Source: Thermoprotei archaeon
GTDB lineage: Archaea > Thermoproteota > Thermoprotei_A > Sulfolobales > Acidilobaceae
Length of the DNA stretch: 40,721 nt
Direction of reading: 5' to 3'
NCBI GenBank assembly: GCA_029335875.2
Contig: JARJMZ020000009.1
Location: 1-40,721 of the forward strand
The position numbers and the translations under genes are program-made. Of this stretch, positions 17,133 to 24,458 are shown piece by piece (the first letter of the stretch is position 1; each line of letters begins with the position of its first letter). The notes beneath the pieces were generated by a model. It was not told where the DNA came from, searched no databases, and saw nothing but the letters and a program-made list of their open reading frames with translations.

Positions 17133-17322
17133 GACATGCCCACCATCCGCATACCCCAATACTTGGCCCAGCTTAAATCTAATAAGCTATAGTTGTTAAA
17201 TATCGTGCCTAAGACGCTATGATCTTAGCTCTCTCAGTCTTGCTTTAAGCCCCCCGCTAAGACCAGAGGCGAGAATTATGTATGACGGTTTTACCGTAGA
17301 TGCGAGGAAATCGCTGAGGATA

Positions 17323-18273
17323 CTAGGAGGGTAGCCTCGAACTGAGCTCCTTAACTAGATCTTTTTTCGTCTTCCAACATTCATAAACAGCCTTTATGTC
17401 AGTCCAACTCACTACCCTAGGCTTGTAGGTTCTACTAATGGTCCACAAGTCTTCCATGAGGTCCTCAGCCTTCTTTACATTCTCTTCATCAGCCACTACT
17501 ATGTATAACTGATAAGGTCTCCAAAGCTTTGCAACATGTTCTAGTTTTGATAGCGCATCCCTAATGCGCTCGATGCTTAACGCCACCTCGAAGACTTTAT
17601 CGGGCGGCTCCGAGCTTTTTTCACGACTCCTCCATGTCACATCACAGCGACGTCTCTTGCTTGGGATCGATTCCTCTCTTTTAACGTAAAAGCCGAGCGT
17701 CTCCCCAAGCTCAATTAACATGTTAACCACTTCATTATGAGACGGCTCCTTCCTAACTTCTAGAGGAGTTTCTAGGCTCTCGACGAACTTCATTCCATAG
17801 CTAGTGAGAATATATTTCTGGCCGCTTTTATCTACGACCTCTAAAGCTCTCAGCCACAGAAGCCTGTACTCAACCTGATAGCCCTTCTTCCAGGAAGCGC
17901 CTATGCTCCTAAACTTTTCAAATAATTCCTTCGATGTCATCGGCTGCTCTTTAAGCCAGAGCAACATCTCCTTCGCGCCCCAAATGTTCTTACAGAAGAG
18001 GTTTAGAAGTATTTCCTTGTCCCCCGTATCGAGGAACTTCTTCCCTTCCTCCGTTAAATACAGCCGGTTACCTTCTTTCCTTGTTGCCAACGACATACAA
18101 ATTACGTTGTCCTCCAAAGCATTCTTAACCCATTCCTTGGTTTTGAACTCCGCGCTCGCCCAGCGGCTCAGCTCGTTTAGCGTGGGCTTATCCTTATGTA
18201 TTTTTAAAAGGATTTTCTGGAGGTTTTCAAGTAATTCTTCCAGCCGCCTGGTAATGTTATGAATCCCTTGCAA
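17323..18273 (-). CDS. Winged-helix protein with restriction-like (PD-(D/E)XK) C-terminal domain
   Basis: This is a 316-residue protein with two tandem winged-helix-like units at about residues 1-80 and 95-170 (each ending in a YLTEEGKKFLD or YILTSYGMKFVES element) and a C-terminal domain of about 140 residues. That domain reads RRRCDVTWR (Asp211), then KVFEVALS (Glu229), then IRDALSKLEHVAKLWRPYQLYIVVAD, the order of a restriction-endonuclease-like core: Asp, then Glu-x-(Lys), then a helix and a strand. The Lys of ExK is Ala here, so catalysis may be lost or shifted. It stands alone with no methylase next to it. Similar architectures are common as uncharacterised proteins in crenarchaea. The domain call is mine from pattern only. 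Confidence 0.6.
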   Translation of the reverse strand: MQGIHNITRRLEELLENLQKILLKIHKDKPTLNELSRWASAEFKTKEWVKNALEDNVICMSLATRKEGNRLYLTEEGKKFLDTGDKEILLNLFCKNIWGAKEMLLWLKEQPMTSKELFEKFRSIGASWKKGYQVEYRLLWLRALEVVDKSGQKYILTSYGMKFVESLETPLEVRKEPSHNEVVNMLIELGETLGFYVKREESIPSKRRRCDVTWRSREKSSEPPDKVFEVALSIERIRDALSKLEHVAKLWRPYQLYIVVADEENVKKAEDLMEDLWTISRTYKPRVVSWTDIKAVYECWKTKKDLVKELSSRLPS

Positions 18274-18350
18274 GGCTCGTCTTCACTCAACGCTGATCTC
18301 CAAAATAAAAGTGTTCTATTTGAGCTTTTGTACTTTACGTCTGGGTAAAA

Positions 18351-18646
18351 TATCCGATGGACCTAGGCGGAAGATATGTCCAAATAATAGCGATAGCTAG
18401 AGCTCTGGCTACAGAATCTAAAGTCCTAATATTAGACGAGCCCACATCGGCTCTAGATGTACTCAAACGCTTGAGCTATTCAAAGAGCTTAAGAAAAACA
18501 ATTTAGTAAGATATTTGAGCGATAGAATAGCTGTGATGTGGAAGAAAAAGCTAATTGGAGGGAGCCCATCAAATGACATCATAGAAAATCCCAAACGAGA
18601 GAAGACCAATAAGGGGCCTCATGAAGTTATACGCGCATATAGATGA
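18351..18646 (+). pseudogene. Fossil of a peptide-type ABC transporter ATPase
   Basis: One frame reads [20 protein letters not shown] then TSALDV, an unmistakable ABC Walker B/D-loop region. After a one-base shift the same strand continues [13 protein letters not shown], and then, after an apparent deletion of the H-loop region, DRIAVMWKKKLIGGSPSNDI then IENPK, the usual C-terminal part of Opp/Dpp ATPases. The LSGG signature is degraded to LGGRY and no Walker A is present. It differs clearly from both ATPases of the intact operon at 27674-29599, so it is not a recent copy of either. It is clearly non-functional. Confidence 0.75.
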
Positions 18647-18755
18647 GATGCCTACATGAACCATATCAGCCCAAATAGCATTATATGAAGCTTTTCAGCA
18701 CTAATTAATTTAGCTTAAAGAGCTCCCTACGCTTTAGCTTTAACATATATAGAAG

Positions 18756-19408
18756 TTATAGCCTATGCTGTTGTAAGCCTTCATTTGTAGATTTAACGAA
18801 CGTCTCTCCCGCGGGTTTTTGCTGTTGAGGCGGTTTTAGTCCATAGAAGGCCAACGCTAAGATTGTACCTCCGAGGATCGAGAGGACCATTCCCATGAAT
18901 ATAACTAGTGTCACAGCTCCTATTAACATTAGTTGGCCAGCTATTTTGAAAAGCTCTTCTCCGGACTTCTCAACTATGAGGTTTAACGATTTATATATGA
19001 AATAGTTCATTAATATGATGCCGCCTACGAATACTAAAAATGCTGTTATACCGATGTATGTGCTAAAGGTTTTTAAGAAAGTGCGACCTATAAATAGGAC
19101 GAGAAGTATGGCCAGGATAAAGCCGCCCACTATTGAAGCTAGAGAGTAGCTGGCATAACGGAATAGCCTAGCCTCATTATAAACATGTGAAAGACGGTGA
19201 AGCGAGATTATAAGCAAAACCCAACCAATAAGACTTAATATTGGAAGGCTCATGTAAATCTCGGTACCATATATGGCAACATCTTTTATGCGTTGCGACA
19301 GATTAAAGAAGCAACTGTAACAAGCGAAAGATGAATAATAAAGCCCACAGCTATCAAAATGGCACCAAGAAGTCCTGAAATCCTAGAATACTCAAAATCC
19401 GAGCTCAC
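18756..19408 (-). pseudogene. DUF996 membrane protein (copy 3), frameshifted
   Basis: From GTG 19408 the frame reads SSDFEYSRISGLLGAILIAVG, exactly the family N-terminus, and continues through the first span to a TAA just upstream of an AAAA run near 19290. The next frame then picks up with KDVAIYGTEIYMSLPILSLIG and runs through the remaining spans, including NYFIYKSLNLIVEKSGEELFKIAG and LAFYGLKPP, to the stop at 18756. A single frameshift thus splits a complete gene. An ATG at 19253 could restart the C-terminal 165 residues. No upstream GAGGTG is seen at the GTG. A sequencing error or slippage in the A run cannot be excluded. Confidence 0.72.
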
Positions 19409-19604
19409 AGTTAGCACCTGCTTAAGCATAAACAAAGCAAGAATTATTAAGATTACGTCAAAAAGGATGTTAAGGAGCTGCTTATACAGTTTACGCTATG
19501 CTTAAAACTTATATTGACTAGCGATCTGACAGCGCCGCCAGAAGCGACGAACGTGAAACATAGGGAGCTTAAATAGGATAAAGAAGAGGATCAAGATTTA
19601 GCTT

Positions 19605-20471
19605 CTAGAGAGGGTTTTGTAATAGTTTTAAGGATTTGATGTACCATTCAATTTCCTCCCTCTTCGCCTTTAGTAGGATCCTCCACTCTCTTGGGGATAG
19701 AGGGGTCTTCCAGGGTTTCGGTATTGGTCTTACTTTGTTTCTTCTTTCCATGAACTTCACGTGGCCTTTACCGTATATGCAGTATTTGCAGGCTACGCAC
19801 GGTATTTCGGGGCATGTTATTGACTTTTCGTTGTATGTGAATTCTATTCCAGCCTCTAGCCATCCTCTCATTTCAGGTCTCTTTGTTATGTCGGGCATAG
19901 TTTTGTCTGTGCTCGCGTAGAGCTTGAAATTGTTCCTTGTTCTGAGCTCTTGTAGCATGTCAAAGAGCTCTTCAGCTAAAACTTTAGGGTTTGATAGCCT
20001 AATTTTAGCGTAGGTCTCAGCTACTTTCTCCATCCACCAAGACTTAGTGTATGTCCAGAATCTAAACTTTAACCCTCTAAGCTCATCTACTATGTCAAGC
20101 CATGTTCTAGCATAGTCTGGGAGATAGAAGTCGCCGACGATGTGAAGCCTCACCGGGACACTCCCATCGTCGAGCGTGTCTCCTGATTCCTCTAAGGCTC
20201 TGCCTTTATCCAGGAGCTCTCTTACAATAGCCTCCTTGAAAGCCTTTAAGTCGCGAAGGGAAAGCTCTATGGCCTTCTTTAAAGCTTCAAGAGACTCCGG
20301 ATCTTCTGAAGGGGGCCTATCTATGCCATAGCAGTTCTCGAGACACCATAGGCTGGCCCCGGGGCACGTGCCGCTAATGAAAGCCTCAAACTTTAAACCC
20401 CTAGGAGCTCCCAGGGGTAGGTTTACGTGGAGAGCTTTACCTATCTTAGTGTTACCTATAATTATGAGCAC
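19605..20471 (-). CDS. Phage Gp88-like cysteine-rich protein
   Basis: This is a 288-residue protein resembling the Gp88 family found mostly in phages and mobile DNA. It starts with the typical GNTKIGKALHVNLPLG and has two cysteine groups: TCPGASLWCLENCYG (Cys36, 43, 47) and CPEIPCVACKYC (Cys220, 225, 228, 231), likely metal or Fe-S ligands. The middle contains VRLHIVGDFYLPDYARTWLD and FRFWTYTKSWWM, which are also typical of the family (compare the TYTK element). GTG 20471 follows GGAGG by five bases. The gene lies 15 nt behind a phosphoribosyltransferase gene, probably one transcript. The biochemical role of Gp88 proteins is not known to me; a viral or integrated origin is possible. Confidence 0.7.
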   Translation of the reverse strand: MLIIIGNTKIGKALHVNLPLGAPRGLKFEAFISGTCPGASLWCLENCYGIDRPPSEDPESLEALKKAIELSLRDLKAFKEAIVRELLDKGRALEESGDTLDDGSVPVRLHIVGDFYLPDYARTWLDIVDELRGLKFRFWTYTKSWWMEKVAETYAKIRLSNPKVLAEELFDMLQELRTRNNFKLYASTDKTMPDITKRPEMRGWLEAGIEFTYNEKSITCPEIPCVACKYCIYGKGHVKFMERRNKVRPIPKPWKTPLSPREWRILLKAKREEIEWYIKSLKLLQNPL

Positions 20472-20486
20472 TCAAACCTCCCTCAA

Positions 20487-21230
20487 TTAAAGTGGCGTTA
20501 CGGGGGCTATGGGGTTGACGAGAACTAGTCCCTCGGGAACTCTGTGCACAAGCCCTACTGAAATAACCCTTTCAAGGGCAAGCTCCCAGTATCTTCCAAA
20601 AGCTGAGGGGTGTATGCCATACCATTCCACGAAAAGCTCTTCGAGCTCTCTAAAAACAACCACTCTGCTCCTAGCCCTCTCATCTTCCCTAAATATCCTA
20701 GCTATAAGACTCGCAATGTCGTCAACACGCTTCCAAGGATAAAGATACCAGTCCCACTCCCTCTCTCTTAAGTCTTCAAGGTAATAGTCTGGCTTAACCT
20801 TAGCCAGAGAGCTAACCCAAGATATAACGGCAACTCTAAGCTCGTCAGGCTCCCACTCTCTAACTATGAACTCTCTAGCTGTGAGCACTGTAAGCCCGGT
20901 ATCGATAATATCATCCACTAGGAGAGCTCTCTTACCTTTCAATTTCACATTGTAAGGATTCCTTATGACAGTTTTACCAGTCAAAACTGTAGACTCAGCC
21001 CAATGAGTTATCTGAAGGCTCAGAAGCTCCCCCACTCCAAGAGCGTCCCCCAATAAACGTGCGGGAACATATCCTCCCCTAGCCGAAGCTATTATAACAT
21101 CAGGCTTCCAACTAGAAGCTTTAATGACATCAGCCAAGCTGAGAACCCAGTTAACAACCTCATCCCACGATATAATCCTAACCCTAAGCTTAGGCCTAGC
21201 CAAGCTCTCAACCGTATCTCTAATGGACAT
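20487..21230 (-). CDS. PRPP phosphoribosyltransferase with C-terminal winged-helix-like extension
   Basis: This is a 247-residue type I phosphoribosyltransferase. The PRPP loop LLVDDIIDTGLTVL is at about residues 103-116 (Asp106-Asp107), preceded by the ASARGGYVPARLL segment that carries the conserved Arg-Gly of xanthine/guanine-type enzymes. Residues 15-155 give the whole catalytic core, of the size seen in archaeal Gpt-like enzymes. The last 80 residues (after KRVDDIASLIARIF) form an extra helical, possibly DNA-binding, domain (LEELFVEWYGIHP, YWELALERVISVGLVHR) ending VNPIAPVTPL. It is either a purine salvage enzyme or a PurR-like sensor; I cannot decide. The gene is followed closely by the Gp88-like gene. 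TATA-like ATTTATAAA lies just upstream of the ATG. Confidence 0.82.
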   Translation of the reverse strand: MSIRDTVESLARPKLRVRIISWDEVVNWVLSLADVIKASSWKPDVIIASARGGYVPARLLGDALGVGELLSLQITHWAESTVLTGKTVIRNPYNVKLKGKRALLVDDIIDTGLTVLTAREFIVREWEPDELRVAVISWVSSLAKVKPDYYLEDLREREWDWYLYPWKRVDDIASLIARIFREDERARSRVVVFRELEELFVEWYGIHPSAFGRYWELALERVISVGLVHRVPEGLVLVNPIAPVTPL

Positions 21231-21461
21231 TGAAGTTTATAAATAATGTTTCAATCGAAATAAGGTGAATTTCTTGAATCACACAAATCAATAAGACACC
21301 CATTAACATCACTTATTAAAGGGTTTGAAGTAGAAGAGGAGTTAAATGTTGAAGCTCTATCGAACAAAATCTTTAAATCCCCTATTTTAAGGGCTTGAAT
21401 TTAGATTGAACCTCCCTCATGAGGACCTAGAAAAACTAGCGTGGGGTGGGGGGTTTAATGT

Positions 21462-22658
21462 CTATCCGGTTTTCTCTTCATATAAGTATCGTTTTTGGGG
21501 GTTTGTTAGGTTTAGGGCTATGAGCGACTCCGGGGTTGGGCTGATGCTTCTCAGTATTTGGTATAGTCTTTTTATTGTTGCAGTGTCTATTCTAACATAT
21601 CTGTCTACGTGGTCTATGGGTTCTGGGACGTTGTTTTCTGTTGTGTGTTTCATGGCGTACTCTATGATCTCCTCTGCTCTGTTTGCCGGGTATATGTCGA
21701 GTCTTGTGGCTTGGGGGTATCCTGTGGGTCCTTTGTGTCTATAGAATGCTATTGCGGTCTTTTTCATGCGGTTGCATAGGGAGCCTTGGGGCGTGTTTTC
21801 GGGGAGGCTGGTGCAGTATTCTATGGTTTTTAGGAGTCTCCATGCGTTTTTCCCTTGGCTGGCTGCTGCGAGCTCCAGGTATTTCCTGTGTGCTTCCAGG
21901 TAGTTTTCCAGGATCATGTATTCTCCCGGCTCTAATATGATGCTCGCCAGAAGCTTATCGTTGACGTATGCCGGCTCTTTCAACCCTATAATGTCGGAGA
22001 TTTTGGGGAGTAGTAGTTTGCTTGAGACCCTCTTAACGACCCCCACGAGGGGCGCTTGAAGCTCATCGGCTTTATACATCAAGTCTAGCAGTGCTCTAGA
22101 GACTAGGGAGGCTAGCTCCGCGCCCGCAAGCATCCTCCTATCAGTGGTGGGGGGTGCTGGGTTGTAGAAGTCGTGCATTGACGAGAAGTATAGGGATCCG
22201 TCTAGCATGACCATGTCAACGCTCTCATTAAGCATCTCGTGCGCGGTGAGATACTCCATTATTTTAGAGTCTAGCTCTATGCTAAGCTTAAACCTCCCCT
22301 CAACCTCGCCTAAGCCCAGTCTCGCAGCCACCCTGCTTATGCCGTGTGCTCCGAGGCCTGAGGGTGCGGCGATTACGTAGCCTGTGGCTATGAAGGCTAT
22401 GGAGCCGGCTACCAGGTCTAGGGGGGGTGTTGACCATGTGCTGTCTACGGCTAGTATGCTTAGGAACCTGCTGGATCCAGTGTCCTCGGACTTCCTAATC
22501 TCTAACCTACTCCTGATCTCTTCCCTAAGCTTTGCTAGTGTTTCAGCCCTCCTAGATATCTCTCTAGCTACTCTAGTCGAGAGTTTTGAGAGCGCCAGGA
22601 GTATTTCCGGGTTCTCTTCAACCTCCTCGTCTATAGCGTAGCTATAGTCAAGAGACAT
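21462..22658 (-). CDS. nurA: NurA-family nuclease (NurA-2)
   Basis: This is a 398-residue NurA-domain protein, distinct from NurA-1. Motifs: SILAVDSTWS with Asp72, VDMVMLDGSLY with Asp153, LVGVVKRVSSKLL near 204-217, and GPTGYPQATRLDIYPA near residue 315, the GYPxxL element usual near the C-terminal acidic/His residues. An N-terminal coiled helical region (residues 20-55, ARE/RAETLAKLREEI) precedes the core. ATG at 22658 follows GGTGAGGG and overlaps the end of herA-2 by 11 nt, so it is translated after HerA-2; in the first pair the order is reversed (nurA before herA). The gene has a marked A/C-rich 3' end. NurA function with HerA is the natural reading. Confidence 0.87.
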   Translation of the reverse strand: MSLDYSYAIDEEVEENPEILLALSKLSTRVAREISRRAETLAKLREEIRSRLEIRKSEDTGSSRFLSILAVDSTWSTPPLDLVAGSIAFIATGYVIAAPSGLGAHGISRVAARLGLGEVEGRFKLSIELDSKIMEYLTAHEMLNESVDMVMLDGSLYFSSMHDFYNPAPPTTDRRMLAGAELASLVSRALLDLMYKADELQAPLVGVVKRVSSKLLLPKISDIIGLKEPAYVNDKLLASIILEPGEYMILENYLEAHRKYLELAAASQGKNAWRLLKTIEYCTSLPENTPQGSLCNRMKKTAIAFYRHKGPTGYPQATRLDIYPANRAEEIIEYAMKHTTENNVPEPIDHVDRYVRIDTATIKRLYQILRSISPTPESLIALNLTNPQKRYLYEEKTG

Positions 22659-24180
22659 CTTTAACCCTCACCAGTAAAGGTCTCCTAACAATGTTCCCCA
22701 GCCCTGTGAAGTAGAATTCCCTCCTGGTGAGCATTGGTAGGGTGTACTCTAGAAACTGGACCCCCTCAACCCACCTCTTAAGCTCCTCATAGTCCATGGT
22801 AGACTGGAGCCTCGAGAAGAATATGGTGTTAACGTTACCCCTAATGTCCGGGGCTAAATCTATGACCCTCTGGGAAGCTAGTATGAGCCCGAAGCCCCAC
22901 TTCCTCCCCTCCCTCGCAGTCCTAGCTACCATGTCAACACTGGGCTTACAAGTTTGAGCACACACGTAATTGTGGGCTTCATCTATGACAGCTATAGCGT
23001 TAGCCCTAAACCTCCCCGCTAAAACCCTGTCCCAAACACCTTTCAAGACCTGGTACACTATAGACCTCTTAGCCTCATACTCAACCTCCCTAGACAAGTC
23101 CACTATCACGAGCCTCCCGCCGCCGAGGACCTGCCCTACAATATCGTCCACGGCTATAGTCCTCCCGTTTAAATAATTGTCGAAGAAACCCCTACCCAGC
23201 CTTAGGGTTATGAGGACCTCATACTTCCTAATGGTGGATTCTCTAACGCCAATATCGGGGAGTTTACTGTAAAGAGATTCTATGAAGCTTGTGAGCTCCC
23301 ACTTGAACGTCCCGTTCTTGCACGCCTCCCTATACCTTCTAACAATATCCTCAACGCTCACCTCAGCCTTAGGTTTAACCCTTAAACTATCGCCTTTCTG
23401 GAGCTCTTCAAGCCTAGACTGTATATATGATGTTACGGCGAAGTACATGCTATCGCTATGGTAGTCCTTCAAGCCAGCCCTATCAATTATGATCTCGGAG
23501 ACGACGTCGGGGTCGAGTATTATCCTAGAGCCGTCTACGAGGGAGGCTTCAAAACCCCACCTAGACAAGTCGCTATAGTCGAGGCCCGTGTGGTCAAAGA
23601 TGATCACAGAGTAGCTGGTCCTGGAGAGAACCTCCTCTACTAGACCCTTAACAAGCCTAGACTTCCCAGTACCTGTAGCTCCGAGGACCGCAACATGATA
23701 GTTGAGAGCCTCGGGAACCATGCGGATACTAGCCCCTGAAAACTTGTGGTAACCAACGTAAAGCCCCTCAGGGGCTCCGAGAAGCCTGGAAAGCTCCCTA
23801 CCATCGCTAACCACGTAAACCCTACTCCCAGGCCTAGGGATGGAAAAACTAACCTCAACACCCCCACCACTAATCTCCCCCATGATCTCAACATAGGCGG
23901 ACATGATCGGCGCGGAATAACTATAGCTCATCTTAGGGTCAAAGTTTGAGGGCAGACTAGAACCGTCAATAGCTATATCCTTCTTAACAGCCCCCTTAAC
24001 AACCCCCAGATACAGCCTCCCCTCCTCCGAGTCCTCAATTAAAACCAGCATCTCATCCCTAACAAAATCTATGGAATCTATGGAGACGCGGACTGGAGCT
24101 AGGGAAGCTCTAGAGCCTGAGATCACAACACCTATAAGCCTGGCGGAGCCCAGAAGGTTGAGGTCTAGGCGGCCCTCCAA
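22648..24180 (-). CDS. herA: HerA-type ATPase (HerA-2)
   Basis: This is a 510-residue HerA/FtsK-like ATPase, about 200 residues shorter than HerA-1. The first 110 residues form the HAS-barrel region; Walker A is GATGTGKS at 167-174, Walker B is AVIDEAHNYV (Asp400-Glu401), followed by the ARTAREGRKWGFGLILASQR element, which is diagnostic of HerA, and the arginine-containing FFSRLQ. An unusual CAQTC sits after Walker B. The start TTG 24180 is supported by GAGGTG five bases upstream. It overlaps NurA-2 by 11 nt. The pair forms a second, compact HerA-NurA module. Whether it serves repair, plasmid or virus processing, or defence cannot be told. Confidence 0.9.
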   Translation of the reverse strand: MEGRLDLNLLGSARLIGVVISGSRASLAPVRVSIDSIDFVRDEMLVLIEDSEEGRLYLGVVKGAVKKDIAIDGSSLPSNFDPKMSYSYSAPIMSAYVEIMGEISGGGVEVSFSIPRPGSRVYVVSDGRELSRLLGAPEGLYVGYHKFSGASIRMVPEALNYHVAVLGATGTGKSRLVKGLVEEVLSRTSYSVIIFDHTGLDYSDLSRWGFEASLVDGSRIILDPDVVSEIIIDRAGLKDYHSDSMYFAVTSYIQSRLEELQKGDSLRVKPKAEVSVEDIVRRYREACKNGTFKWELTSFIESLYSKLPDIGVRESTIRKYEVLITLRLGRGFFDNYLNGRTIAVDDIVGQVLGGGRLVIVDLSREVEYEAKRSIVYQVLKGVWDRVLAGRFRANAIAVIDEAHNYVCAQTCKPSVDMVARTAREGRKWGFGLILASQRVIDLAPDIRGNVNTIFFSRLQSTMDYEELKRWVEGVQFLEYTLPMLTRREFYFTGLGNIVRRPLLVRVKDVS

Positions 24181-24355
24181 AATCCCACCTCTAGAGAATT
24201 AGCAGCCTTATAAGAGAGGGGGCTCTGAAAATACCTAGAGAGTAGCGTAAGTATTCTATTAGCAGTTAGAGGGTCGGGTGTTCCGGCGTTCTTCATTAAA
24301 GTCGAGCAACCCTCTTTTTCCTCATCCCCATATACCAGTTAAACGCTCCCAGTTA

Positions 24356-24375
24356 ATAACCGTTAACCCGGTTAT
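24356..24375. promoter_or_regulatory. Palindrome upstream of the AOR gene
   Basis: ATAACCG and CGGTTAT form a perfect 7-bp inverted repeat around TTAACC, about 85 nt before the AOR start and upstream of its TATA-like AATATTTTAAG (near 24416-24426). It could be an operator. Seen in sequence; role inferred. Confidence 0.3.
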
Positions 24376-24458
24376 CCCTGCTATGCTAGTTTGTCGGCAC
24401 CTAGTATAAACTGAAAATATTTTAAGATCCACTAATATCAATACCTTGGTGTTAGTTT

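Noticed and set aside
18274..18350. 5' continuation of the fossil ABC ATPase with a Walker A
   Set aside because: No GxxGxGK(S/T) pattern is found in any frame upstream of 18351.
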